From positions 124,001 to 188,000 of the forward strand of contig BGZK01000996.1 of NCBI GenBank assembly GCA_005406025.1: a stretch of DNA of 64,000 nt, written 5' to 3'. The notes under the pieces were generated by a model. It did not search any database and had not been told where the DNA came from. It saw only the letters and a list, made by a program, of their open reading frames with translations. Shown piece by piece: positions 37,430 through 48,699 of this stretch. The stretch is from Eumeta japonica (lineage: Eukaryota > Arthropoda > Insecta > Lepidoptera > Psychidae). Position 1 is the stretch's first letter. Each line of letters begins with the position of its first letter. The position numbers and the translations under genes were made by a program.

Positions 37430-37560
37430 TTAAAACCGACGTACACGCGACGCAGTTGACGTTTTCCAGGGCCGCGACAGGCGAGAGGGGACAATGGCGC
37501 AGGGCGGTGAAACCTCTCGCGACGCGGTCATCGTAAACGTGCTACCACGGTTTACTGTTT
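37430..37560. other. GC-rich patch
   Basis: ACGTACACGCGACGCAGTTG, CCAGGGCCGCGACAGGCGAG and CTCTCGCGACGCGGTCATCG stand out from AT-rich flanks. No recognisable peptide or RNA was found. Confidence 0.3.
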
Positions 37561-37889
37561 GTCATAAATTATGTTTTATCGCATTTCCGTTTCGTACCTT
37601 GCAACTTTTTCTCTTTACGACTCTGAAAGGTCGTTATTGTGGTGTTTAAAAGTTATACTCTTTATATATTTAAATGTAGCACACGGAAAAGTTTCGAATA
37701 ATAATGGCTTTTATAAAAATATACATTAACACAGGTATATAAATAAATAATTTTGTCCGTTGTAATGCGCAGCGTGTTCCAGGAATTTTCACCTGTAACA
37801 CAAGGGGATATAGAAGTATAATTTGACGATTTCAATATACGATGTATGATAAGCATTGGTGTCAATATCAGAAAAACATTAAAATATTT

Positions 37890-38065
37890 CAAGATGGCGT
37901 CTCATCGTCGGCGCATGCGCATATACGGCTTGTTTACAGTAGCGGATCAGGGGGTCATTGGAGTCATGACCTTCTCCCCCTTGAGATGTGTCTTTGTCGT
38001 ATTATACAATCGAATTGGGGCCTGTCCTGACTGGACCAAGCTGTGACACCCCCCACGACGTGAAG
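37890..38065. other. GC-rich patch with CAAGATGGCG, possible repeat or exon
   Basis: CAAGATGGCG at 37890 matches the core bound by YY1/Pho-type zinc fingers. Downstream, GGGGCCTGTCCTGACTGGAC and CAAGCTGTGACACCCCCCAC look like dispersed-repeat text. Two plus-strand frames (62 and 66 codons) and one minus frame overlap here and none is recognisable. Confidence 0.25.
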
Positions 38066-38104
38066 GCTGGATCCATCGTTATATTTATACGAATGAAGCG
38101 TTAG

Positions 38105-38185
38105 TGGTTTGTCGGTAGTGATTAGGAGCATCGACTTGGAAGCATATGCTACCGGGTTTGATCCTGACGATCGTCTTTGCGTCAA
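38105..38185 (+). mobile_element. tRNA-like SINE head
   Basis: TCGGTAGTGATTAGGAGC resembles an A-box region, and ACCGGGTTTGATCCTGACG about 35 bp later contains a B-box-like GGTTTGATCC. This could be the head of a SINE whose body (to about 38290) is unrecognised. Confidence 0.45.
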
Positions 38186-38702
38186 AAGTGGCATATGGTC
38201 TATAGCAAGAACGCTATTAAAGATACTCCAACTCCGCTACGGTTGAGCAATCGGATGTATCACTTCGCACGAAATACTCCAGAATAAGAGATTTGTAACC
38301 GACGAACGTGGAGTGCTGCATCGTCTCTATTTGCTTGTGTGATCTAAGAAGACGACGTACGTGTCGGAGGGACGTTCGAATATTACTTAAGTTGTCTATG
38401 AAAGGGTGTGGGCAATTGGTTCAAAAATTTTCTCACTCTTGGTGGCAAAACTTTCTCAAACAAAAATGTAAATCATTAATACTATTTTTGATATGGTTAT
38501 GTCAAATTTATTGTCATAATTCTTATTAGCGATAAACGTTTCGGGAATTGACGAAATTCTTACATAAGAATGTAATATTCATTTAAAATAAAATTATAAA
38601 ATAGTCGATAATGCCATAACAGATGATGATACACGTTATATTGAGTTGTTTGAAGCCAGTACCTAGAACGTCCGGGATTCCCCGCATTCGGTATCGGTAC
38701 AT

Positions 38703-38746
38703 TTAAAAATATTACTATACTTTCTTAAGTATAATAATATTTTTAA
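38703..38746. repeat. 20-bp inverted repeat, tight hairpin
   Basis: TTAAAAATATTACTATACTT and AAGTATAATAATATTTTTAA pair over 20 positions with one mismatch around a 4-nt loop (TCTT). No surrounding element accounts for it. Confidence 0.9.
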
Positions 38747-39574
38747 TAGTACCTATGCATTTTCGTACGTGGAATTTGATATCAAGGGAAAATTAACATC
38801 AAATGCTTATGTCTGCGGTCCCTTTAACCAAACTTTTTAAGTCAATTATAAAAAAAATGCCCAAAATATTGCCATTTATGCTTTATATTTACCATTGATT
38901 TATAATCTAGAAGTTTGATAAGACGCAAGGTCTCACACCACGAATAAGTTAGAATGTTATAAATTATTTTACTATTAATGTTATAGTTTACCTACTTGAA
39001 ATAAAATTTACTCAAGTTGCTCCCACACTTAATTTGAAATTTACCTCGACCAAGACACAATGGTTTGTTTTATATTATTTATTTAACTTACTTATTTAAC
39101 TAACTTACTTAATAATTTTACAAGATCATAGACAATAACATATTATCTATACAGACAAATAAATTAATAGTAAATTCAAGTGAAAATCAATCTAATACTT
39201 ATTTTCATTTTACAAGAGCATCCAATAACATGAAAACCGTGACATTTTTAACTTATGCGATACAAATAACAAAGAGAAGAATGACCTTAACAGACTGACA
39301 TAAAGCAGAGAGTATAGAAGAGAGACATTTTTTCATCTGCACATGATACCTACAACTGACTTCACTGCAAAACTTCGATTCATAGAAATGAAGAATGTAC
39401 CTCATTATGCAAATCTTTGTAACTTTGAGTAATAAATGCAGGTGTGTTCTAGAGAACTCCTAACAGTTAACCCTTACATGTAGATTAGGGCCAAGATTTT
39501 AAAGAAAATTACAATATTTTGGGCTTCACTTTTAACATTTTTATGTTGCGTGCTAATACTGTGTGGAGTGGAAG

Positions 39575-39665
39575 AGAGATACAAAATAATGATAATTATT
39601 TTGTATCTCTAAAAAATTATGATAATTACTTTGTATCTCTCATGATGATACAAAATAATTATCAT
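39575..39665. repeat. Cluster of two adjacent palindromes
   Basis: AGAGATACAAAATAAT (39575-39590) pairs perfectly with 39595-39610 across a 4-nt loop. ATGATAATTACTTTGTATC (39619-39637) pairs with 39647-39665 with one mismatch. A further partial unit ATACAAAATAATGACAAT lies at about 39676. All arms are variants of GATACAAAATAATNATNAT, so the cluster arose by inverted duplication. It explains the repeated QNNDN/DNYFVSL peptide in the frame at 39519-39818. Confidence 0.95.
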
Positions 39666-39753
39666 TCCTTCGTAATACAAAATAATGACAATTCAGTGAT
39701 AATAATTGAATTCAATTTATTAGAGTATGCAATTTTTCATCAATGTTTTCTTA

Positions 39754-39802
39754 TGACGTTAACACGTAAAGTAATCGTCCGTAAAGCGACTTTACAGACA
39801 AC
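39754..39802 (-). mobile_element. MITE fragment D, related to copies A-C
   Basis: On the minus strand it reads GTTGTCTGTAAAGTCGCTTT, ACGGACGATTACTTTACGTG and TTAACGTC. That is a diverged version of the left end of copies A-C (GTTGCCTGTAAAGTCGGTAT, ACGGGCGAAAGTTTTACGTG, ACAACGAC). T9 (A9 on the other strand) sits outside the end, as expected from the A-rich targets of A and B. The rest of the element is not recognisable. Confidence 0.65.
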
Positions 39803-40674
39803 CAATTTTTTTTTATAAAGATATTTGAGTCCCGAAACTGCTTCAGAAAAAGAGTTTAGGGGAAAGGTTGCAGAATTGATTTTGTGCTATACAATATTGT
39901 ATGAATTGAGTATACATCTAAGAGCAGAAGTCAGTATGATAAGTAAAAATAAAAGTATATACAGTACAGGAAATTTTTACAGAATTATTCTGAGAGTCCG
40001 GCACAAGCCGGCGTCGCATAGCAACCTCGCTCTTGCCGTGATGATAGCGCAATTAACCTGAAACTGCCATTCTTGGGCAATTATTTCCTGACACCTAATT
40101 ATTTTTATAAAGGTACTATCTACAGACGTAGAGCAACCGGTTCTCTAAATATTGGCATTACGACATCTCTGCCGTTTGTCCACGCGATCTGCCGAGTCTG
40201 TGAAGGAGGGGTCACTTGTAAAAGAGCTGAGTACTTTTTAAAGAAATAACTTATATAACAAAAACATAGCCCATACAAAGATTTAAATGTATAGGCCACA
40301 TAAACAAAGCAAAGACAATTTGAAAAATGTAATGTAATATCGTGTATGCTTGAACCACATACGTGATTAATATATGGCTTGTACATGTAATAGTACTATA
40401 AATGTAATATATTTTATAATAAAAATGAGACAAGTATACGTTTCGTAATATCAAACCGTGCGGTAATCATTAGTAGGTAATTTTGTCGGTAAATTTTTTG
40501 GTCTCCAACTCTGAAGGTAACTGATAATATCTGCTATAATTTATAGCTTGTATAAAATTATTAAATAATGGCGGTCGGGTCGTTTTTCTTCTCGTTTTAT
40601 CGGTATAAAAAATTTCCTGGTTTCGAATTCTGTACAAGGACAAATTGAATAAAATTAAGAGCATTTAGAGTTGT

Positions 40675-40815
40675 CGGTCCCAGGTGTTGCCACCGTAACA
40701 ATGATATTGATTGACCTTGATATTGATATTGAATGACCTTATCAACCCCCAACCCCTACTGGGCCAGCGTGGAGGTTAAGGTTCAACTCTTATGATCTAA
40801 AATAAAAAGGTTGTA
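40675..40815 (+). mobile_element. SINE/LINE tail fragment
   Basis: GGTCCCAGGTGTTGCCACC, a short GATATTGA-rich repeat, then ACCCCCAACCCCTACTGGGC and CAGCGTGGAGGTTAAGG. The same order occurs in the composite at 10685-11110, with a 36-bp minisatellite in place of the GATATTGA units. It is degenerate and 5' truncated. Confidence 0.55.
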
Positions 40816-41279
40816 AAATTCTATGACTTTGTAATGGAATGCTTAAAATTTGATATACAAATGTGTACCATAACTTCATAATGCTTTGAAAGAAGTACAA
40901 TATTATATATCTTAAATAAGCTTCAGCAGTCTTCATCAAGTTTAGCTGGCCATTTTGTTTATTCTAATTTGCTTTCGATTTACCGCATCCAGGTTCAGTA
41001 CCTATTTATTCACCGGACTTACGTAAAAATTGTTTTTGTATAATATACACGGGAAATTAAAAAACTACTGTTATTGAATGCTCATCGATACTTCACAATA
41101 GTATTACGCCATAACATAACCGGTACTTGGCCTATCCTTCATATTCCCTAAGCTTTTGCACGCGGGATGAAGCGCCGACATTAAAATCCATGACAACCAT
41201 CTCGAATCAAGGTCAAGACGCACAAGGAGGAAGTCCAAGCTAAATGCATAAGTGCCACCTAAGTTTAGACATGTCGTTC

Positions 41280-41328
41280 ACCTGCGCGGTGGGCAATTTT
41301 ACTAAGTAAAGTCGTCCACCGCGCAGGT
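41280..41328. repeat. GC-rich 13-bp perfect hairpin
   Basis: ACCTGCGCGGTGG (41280-41292) pairs perfectly with CCACCGCGCAGGT (41316-41328) across a 23-nt loop. The loop holds a weaker TACT/AGTA pairing. The arms are strikingly GC-rich for this AT-rich DNA. Confidence 0.9.
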
Positions 41329-41386
41329 TAAGTCAGGGTAACTCAAGGTTTCCCTCTGTGTAGGTATATGACAGGTCTTAACTTAC

Positions 41387-41740
41387 GTGGCACTTCCTGT
41401 ACCCTATGCTTCGATTTTTGTGGATATGTTATTTCTCATAAATGTAAAATATATAATGAGCCATGATTCTGTGGCCAACCAGCCAGTAGAAATCCCCGAG
41501 GGCATGCCCTGGCTCCTTATCGAACGAGATCAGACCGCACGCCTCCTGCCGCATCGCCATTGGCAGGTACCTGAAATACCCCTACAGTCGTTTACTATTA
41601 TCCGATTACGACGAAAAGGAAACATATTTGGAGGCCTAAGTGCTTCGCACGTTTTCTACAGAGAAAATATATTTTATATGTTTCAAAGTGGCCATTCTGA
41701 ATTATCACCAATTAAAAAAACCATGCGACGATCAACTTAA
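41387..41740 (+). CDS. Unrecognised 117-codon open frame, possibly containing an exon
   Basis: Only the middle (about 41480-41575) looks coding. It has GC-rich third positions, contains PEGMPWLLIERDQTARLLPH, and ends at CAG followed by GTACCT, a plausible 5' splice site. A possible 3' splice site (CCAACCAG) lies at about 41482, but without a strong pyrimidine tract. The two flanks of the frame are AT-driven and look like intron. The same stretch is also open on the minus strand (a frame with QEACGLISFDKEPGHALGDF), so composition alone could explain it. I do not recognise either peptide. It could be a small exon, a transposon remnant or chance. Confidence 0.15.
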   Translation: MALPVPYASIFVDMLFLINVKYIMSHDSVANQPVEIPEGMPWLLIERDQTARLLPHRHWQVPEIPLQSFTIIRLRRKGNIFGGLSASHVFYRENIFYMFQSGHSELSPIKKTMRRST

Positions 41741-42379
41741 ATTATGACTGTGACATTATACTTTATTTATGTGATTTGAAAAACAGATTATTTTAATTAG
41801 AAAACCTTAATAAACAAACTTGACATGGATTTAAGTTTTTAAGATATCGCAAAATAAAATTTGTGTTATTTTTTTGTTGTGGACGACAATAAGTTAGAAA
41901 AAAATATTGTAATACGTTAATTTTTTCATTACAAGCTTTAGATTTCCAAGGTATGGAGTTTAATGAATATCATTAGTATGATCTTTATTGCTTACTTAAG
42001 ATAATGAAATTTATAAATTGACCATAATGTCCACAATAATAATAAAAACAGTACTCTAATTTTGTTTTAATTTTTTTTATAATTTGTTATGTCACTGTCT
42101 TATAAAAAAAATACCAACGAATAGTTTTGAAATTTTCAAATTTTTATGTATTTCTTAATGTGTTTTTTTAATTGAATACTTATTAATGTTTAATCATACA
42201 AAAACTACAATTTGTCTTTTGTTTTCTGTTTATTCATTGAACGACAAAAATAGAGCTGAACTTAAATTATTAACTTTAGTTACCTGCCTTAATTATACTT
42301 CATCCGCAAACTACACAAAGCGAATTATTGCCCTTTTAAACTTTGTATTGAAGCCTTGAGGAGACCCAGCATTTTTTTT

Positions 42380-42560
42380 ATTAAGCCCCGTCCGAACACG
42401 AAGCTGCCTGCATTCGCTTCCCGTCCAACCGTTTACGGCGCCGGTCGCGCCGCGGTTCCGCAGGGGGGCGCTGCGGGCGAAATCGCTCTCTCAACTTATC
42501 ATCTTTGCATTACCGGGAAAGCGTCGGGCGTTAAATTACACGTAGGGTACAGATATAAGG
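42380..42560. promoter_or_regulatory. CpG-rich block, possible promoter
   Basis: GGCGCCGGTCGCGCCGCGGT and CCGCAGGGGGGCGCTGCGGG within AT-rich DNA. The 73-codon frame across it (42356-42577) is alanine/glycine-rich because of composition and is unrecognised. No TATA-initiator pair was found. Confidence 0.3.
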
Positions 42561-43250
42561 CTGCGGACACATTTTAAATATTTTTAATAGTTCGTTATTT
42601 TTTTTTTTTGTCATTGCGTATACACGCTTACCTTTTTATACAGATGAAGAAGGTTTTCGTATTAGACAATGGTCCTTTTATTTTAAGGTCGTATGATAAA
42701 AAATGGGGCTTGTTCAATGTTGAAAAAAATCGGTGTTTGTTTAAGACCACACAATAGAAGTGAAAACCAATCAAGACGAGATTAATAATATGAAATATAC
42801 CTTTACAATATGTATAATTATATTTATGTACAAATTATTCTGATAAACTTTACACTTACTGATGGTCATTTTGTATCGTGCCCTAAAAATGTAACAATAG
42901 GTTTGTGCTAATTAAAGTATGAAATGAATACTTTTGATTGAAAATTTGCTAAATGTCTAAAAAAGAAACTCAGTCAATCATTGTTTCATATTTTTTTGCG
43001 CTTTAATTTGGATCAATCGACATATTCAAATCTAACGTTGATTTTGAAAATTCCACTATCGGCATTAAAGTGTCTTTTGCGAAATCAACGTTGAAATCTC
43101 CACTCAAATTCATTGGTAATGTATGAAGGTTTCGTCTGAGAAGTGCAGATCCTGCTTTGGTATAGATAAGTGAATTTTAAGCAGTTTTAAAGCAAGATCG
43201 AAATAGTGAGAGAAATGTATTGATGGACGCCACGTACTAGAATGTGGGCT

Positions 43251-43271
43251 GATTGAACTTAAAGTTCAATC
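43251..43271. repeat. Perfect 21-bp palindrome
   Basis: GATTGAACTT and AAGTTCAATC around a single A. It resembles an inverted response-element half-site pair, but no protein assignment is warranted. Confidence 0.85.
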
Positions 43272-44053
43272 GCGTCTCGTGTCGAATAGACGTATTTAAG
43301 TTCTTACTTAAAGTCGAATCACATTTACTGATTAGCTTTTCTAAGTCATGTATATAATTTAAGATGTGATAGACTTACCTGAGTGCGAAATATTTTTGCT
43401 ATTAGTAAGACACAGGAATTGTCTGTCTTGTGATCTCAACCATAGTATTTCTTAGAACGCTTAGTAATGTCCCTACAGACACACATTTTGTTATATTTAC
43501 ATATGTACACACGCTTGGGTGTAATATTAAATGACATATAAAGTAAAACGTAAACGCATATACCGTGTTATATGGCAGTAATGCGTTGACTATATCTCTC
43601 TCGTTCCCTCAGTCGATTCGAGCCGACTTTGCCTGTACGAGCGTTACATAGCCGAGGGTGACGGCTCAATCTCATTCAATATCCATAAAAAAGTGCACAG
43701 CACGCTTAAAGAAGTTTTCACTTCAAAAATCGTAATTGAAAAATTATTTCGTACTACTTAATAACAGTTTGTTATTACATTCATGCAGTTAAATAAAGGC
43801 AATATTTTCTCATTACCTAAAAGTAAGATCTTATTATCTAAGAATGAGGTATCTATCAGATGATTTTTTTATATCCACATTCAATAAAAAAAACCTGTTT
43901 GTCAAACGAAAATGTAATTATCTGTCAAGTTGATATACTTTGATGATAATCTCTGCATTTGATGGATGTCCCGTGAACTGAGTTTAAAAGAATAATCACA
44001 AATACATGAAGAACTGGTTTATTAAAAAAAATCAATTATTTATCGCACATAGT

Positions 44054-44100
44054 AATCAACTAATCTTAAACAGATTAGTTGATTGCTTTGATTAGTTGAT
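44054..44100. repeat. Inverted plus direct AATCAACTAATCT repeats
   Basis: AATCAACTAATCT (44054-44066) pairs perfectly with AGATTAGTTGATT (44072-44084) across 5 nt. A third unit GATTAGTTGAT follows at 44090-44100. Confidence 0.9.
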
Positions 44101-44567
44101 TAAGAAGTTTAATCTAATACTCACAGGCCGGTTCGTTTGTCGTTTGTTTGTCTGAAGAGAGCCATTCTTTTTTTTTTCAATTAGTTTATATTTTTCGCTC
44201 CAACAATAACGATTTAAGTTATATGATTTAAAAAAAAAAATAAATGTAGGATTAATAACCATAGATTTCAAATATGTGCAATAAGTTTTTTTAAGAAATA
44301 TAAAAGTACGTAGATAATTTTTTTTCAACCAAATACACATTGCATTAGTGTAAGGTACTATTATATGGTCGTTCGGGAAATATTTTATTGACAAGTAAAT
44401 CTGATAGATAGATGACATGTTTGTCAATCGAAAAGCGAAAGCAACATGCAAATTGGATACTAAATTTGTCCTCGTTCTCTGGCTTCAATACTGCCCTGCT
44501 GAGTCAGAGTAGTCTTAGGCGTTCGTACTGGCCCAGAGCGAATTGGAGGCTGAAGACGATAGTACAA

Positions 44568-44598
44568 GACGGTCGTCACCAATGTGGTGACGACCGTC
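44568..44598. repeat. Perfect 14-bp hairpin with 3-nt loop
   Basis: GACGGTCGTCACCA (44568-44581) pairs perfectly with TGGTGACGACCGTC (44585-44598). It is GC-rich and sits in a 150-bp GC-rich stretch (CTGGCCCAGAGCGAATTGGA nearby). No transposon explanation was found. Confidence 0.93.
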
Positions 44599-46264
44599 GT
44601 GTGCACTCATTATAGTTGGTCTTAAGTTAAAAGCTCGGTAGTCAATTTCGTGGCGGGCAGCATTGATACCTGGTAATTTCTGGTGCGAAAGCGATGCTCG
44701 TTAACTCTAAGTCGCTACCACTTTACTTTTGCTTACGTTTGCTCCATATAAATTCTGATTGAAATTAAATACACAGATATATTCATTTCAATAAGAATTT
44801 TAAAAAAGAAAATGTTTTTTTATAAAAAAAAAATTTGTCAGTTTACCAATTTTTATGAATAAATGGTGTTTTTTTTTTTAAACGATTGCTGTTATCGTTC
44901 GTCTATTCGTGTTGACTATTTAGCCATTTAGTAGAATGTGATAAGGTTTAAAGAAATTAAACAAATTGCTAAAATGTTTCAAGAGATGATAGCGGGTCCT
45001 AGATCGTTCTCAATAAATGAGAATATTTAATTGTAAACAAAACAATTAATGGAGAGGAACCAATTCCATCCACAAAACAGTACAATTTTTTATAAACTTT
45101 TTTCGTTATATCTTTATAAACCTAATATGCGGACAAAATAATTAGAATATAACTAAAAATTAATATATTTTACAGTTACTTTGTTCATAGAAGCCGCAAC
45201 AAAACTGCTGCCTATTGAATTTGCATATATCTCACGCTAGCAACTTCTACTGAATTTGAATTATTAATAAACATGCACAATACCCTCATTGATACTTATC
45301 TCCACATATGTAGATGCCCTCACACGTACACAAACAAGCATTAACTAGAAAAAAATAAGTTTTCTCCTTGAAGTTTTTTTAAGTATACATTATTTCAGAC
45401 TGAGCTAAATATTAACATTTTTTTGAGACACGCGCTCTCAAATGAGATGAGCTGATAGATACCCATAGAATCTTCAATTTACCTGGAGGTCATAACCTGG
45501 TTGGTGTGTCAAGAACGTATGTTTTTAATGGTCTCCGATTCCGAGGCTGGCTTCGAAACGAAGAGCAACCCCCCCCGGCCTCGCTCTAATATGAAAATGT
45601 CTTATGATGCTTTTGTTATTTTTTCTTGATAATCTCATTATTTGAAAATGTCTTAAGTTTCGTTGTCTAAACTACGACGAAGCAAAATAAGAGTAATTTT
45701 AATTGCAATAAAGTCTTTAACAAATTTATATACATACATGATAACAATGCAATAATTTGATAACGTTAAGCTGATATTGCAGTCAGAATCATTTTCCGAC
45801 GAAGGAAGAAAAAGATATTAATGTAATAAAATTAATTTAAAAATTGTGTATGATGTTCATATTTTTAATATAAAATGGTGATGTAGTAATATATAAGGTT
45901 CGTCTCCCTAGCAACATAGCTCTTGAACAATCAGTAGTACAAGTTTTCCAAACGTGACCTGATGTTGCAGCTAGAATCATCATGTTACAAGAAAACTTTC
46001 TTAATGTATTAACATTAAAAAAGTTTTCTTGGATTTGAAGATAAAATAAAATAAAAAAAAACATTAAAACGAGGTAATAAAGGGATAATAAAGAGAAATT
46101 TACGGGATTGGGAAAGAAATAAGAGTTTGTTTTTATCCACACGGACGGAACAAATTAGACAGTTGATAGTTTGCGCTTTTGTATATATTACCTGATACCC
46201 GCCCGCTTCGGTAGGCTCAATTCAATACTCTGTAATAATTTTGTTAGCGATCAATTATACCCGA

Positions 46265-46462
46265 GGCCTGAGTGGACGTAGAATGTATTCGTCGATCTCT
46301 AACAATTTCGACCGCGACGAAGGTCGTGTTCTCCGTGGCTGTTTTGGTTCCAGACCGGGACCAGGATCGTGTCTGTTTTGATTCCATTGTCGGATCCAGT
46401 CCCCGTCTCGCTATCACTGCCAATACCGATTCCGATGCGCGTCTTGATCCTTCCTTGGGCAT
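46265..46462 (-). mobile_element. Hexamer-carrying mobile unit, copy 3
   Basis: GAGTGGACGTAGAATGTATT followed by TCGTCGATCTC matches the end block at 11376-11405 (GCGTGGACGTAGAATAAATT, TCGTCATC). A 6-bp-periodic tract follows at about 46325-46455 (GGTTCC, GACCGG, GACCAG, GATCGT). Four overlapping frames on both strands (60-90 codons) are this tract read as protein, for example TRIGIGIGSDSETGTGSD on the minus strand. Orientation is as at 11347. Confidence 0.65.
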
Positions 46463-46862
46463 TGATGTTAGCGATAACAAAAATCACAATTTTTACTGGT
46501 ATTTATACATTTTGCTACATGAAATGTACACTATGTTCTATTAGAAAATAAGGTCTACCTCTATGCAAAATTTGATTACACTCTGTCCAGAGGTTAACGC
46601 GTGAAGACCATCCGAAAGAAACATACTTTTACATTTTCGGAATCAAGTTTAATATTGTGCGTTTGGTGGATGGTAGTTACACAGAAAAAGTGTCCGACCG
46701 ACACTTTTGAGACACGGAGACGAAAAAGAGAGAGACAGAGAGAGGGTAAACATGTACTTGGCTCCGAGGAGCGACTGCTCCTCTAGATGCCTTTGCAATC
46801 TTATAGCTTATTGACAAGCATATAAATGTGTTGTGTAGGTATCACCGGTATTTTCGTATATG

Positions 46863-48000
46863 CAATGAATGTACTTTTATAATTTGTTTATAATTTTATA
46901 ATAATGATTATTAATGTAGTGTCTATTTTCATAACTTTATAAACAAAAACTTTAAAAATATATTAAATGCAATTTTAATATCATTTCTGCGTTGTTGTTG
47001 TAATTTAATAATACATTACATATAGCGAAAGGAACTTTGTTTCTACCGGGTGTCCCTCGACACCTCTCGTTAATTTTTATATTGTAAATAGTTTATAAGT
47101 AATCTGTATCTATATTGATACGTTCAGTTTTTAACTAATATTTGAACTCATAAAATTATTATTATATATGTAGTTTCATATACGATTTCTAAAGAATGAA
47201 GTGCTGAATAAAAGCAATGCCCAGGGCAACACACGCGTGGAATGTTTTTCATATCTAAGTCCTATAACAATATAGAAAAAATATGTGTTGTAAGTGAAAG
47301 CAAAAAAGAAAAATTCCATGTGCAGCGCAACCAAAACGTTTTTTTAGTGACATGACGAAAGAAAAAATAATTTCAGACAAAGGTCATCCCTCAGGGACGC
47401 CGGCCCTTTTCTGTGGAATAGCGCAATTTTTTTCCGGAGTCCCTCGGAGACGAGTAAAAAAAAGTTTCGAAGAGTTCGCGTGGGATCTCAGCTGGATATG
47501 TCAATTATGGGATTGTTAGAGCGCCTATTAAGCTCTTGCGGCAGGATTTGATTTTTTTTTCAAATAAAACCATTTCTTGCTTAACAGAATTCATGGGATG
47601 TTGACAATATTCGCGATCACACCAAATCAAAAATATCTATATTTCTTAGGTAAGAAGAATTACATTTTAAATACGTCATCAATGAGTTCTTTTCGACATT
47701 AACGTCATAAATGTGTATTTAAAACATATTGTCTATTTTGATTTAGACTTCAATGTTTGTGACCGATAATTTCAATCCGATAAAACTGTGTGTCATTGCT
47801 GTATAGATTAGATAAACGATTCTTATTTTAGAGCCACATATTAGTAAATTTTGCTCAAGATATGAGCAAAGTATAAGGTCATTAACCTTAACCATGCTTG
47901 GCAAGCTAGCCCGTACTAGTTCGATGTCAACTGATATAACGCCGTTACTACAGCGCCGAAAAGATTTGCAGAAGTAAATAATTACTTAATTTCCATTTAT
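46863..48000. other. Gene-free stretch
   Basis: AT-rich with no supported gene. A GC-richer piece at 47385-47480 (GGGACGCCGGCCC) is unrecognised. A small GAGGAGC/GCTCCTC hairpin lies just upstream near 46765. Confidence 0.4.
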
Positions 48001-48004
48001 TTAT

Positions 48005-48595
48005 ATGACATTTTTTAAGCTATTGCATAGCTTTTATAGCACGCTTTGAGCGCGGCGACCGAATTAAGAAATTCCGTAACGAAAATAAAACCTAACACTC
48101 CCCACTCCGCCTACCATGTAGCTCGGCCGAGCGTTCGCTTAACGTGTATGTATATGGTACGACTGTATGAAGCTCGCACGGATCGAGACGAGCTGCTCCG
48201 AAATTGGACGAATAGGTAAGCAGCTGTTTGTGAGAAAGTATATAGGTGTATAGGTATCTATCATATCTTTATAATTCCACACTCACCGCATGTGTCCCGT
48301 AAGTATACATGTAGGTATACATGTGTATATAGGTATACCTATGTACAACAGTGAATATTTATGGTGAATATAGGCTATGTGTGTAAAATTTGTGTATAAA
48401 GTGTTTTAAATATGAATAAACAAAGTGCATTTATTAATAAAGAAAGTAATGAAAAACTTGAATTAATATCAAAGAAAAATAATACTCCATAAATAAATAA
48501 ATAATTATAATTGCATAAGTTGGTAAAAAATGCTATGCAATAGCTTTACCGCGGCAGTCCCTGAGTGCCATACGTTTAATTTTTTTGTATTCAAT
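48005..48595. mobile_element. Putative element bounded by inverted AGCTATTGCATAGC copies
   Basis: AGCTATTGCATAGCT at 48018-48032 is repeated in inverse orientation at 48531-48545 (TGCTATGCAATAGCT). GCACGCTTTGAGCGCGGCGA lies just inside the left copy, and ACCGCGGCAGTCCCTGAGTG just outside the right one. Both sentences are familiar to me from lepidopteran repeats. True termini, target duplications and class are not determined. The inside includes GTATACATGTAGGTATACAT palindrome-like words near 48303. It has no coding capacity. Confidence 0.5.
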
Positions 48596-48699
48596 TTTGT
48601 ATTCAATAACATCGGATGTGCATCAAATGCTATCGTTTACTGCATTAGTAATAAATTTCCGAATCAGAATCCCACATGATGTAGTTTTTTGGATTTTTC

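Noticed and set aside
38308..38529. 73-codon cysteine/arginine-rich plus-strand frame
   Set aside because: No spacing of cysteines that fits a known finger or secreted peptide, no signal peptide, AT-driven C-terminus.
44092..44451. 119-codon minus-strand frame rich in Lys, Phe, Tyr and Ile
   Set aside because: Composition follows A/T runs, no recognisable motif, and it overlaps a palindrome at its 3' end.
46244..46551. Four overlapping frames on both strands with GIGIGSDSETGTGSD- and VPVSLSLPIPIP-like repeats
   Set aside because: Again the hexamer tract in different frames; low complexity, no start or splice context.
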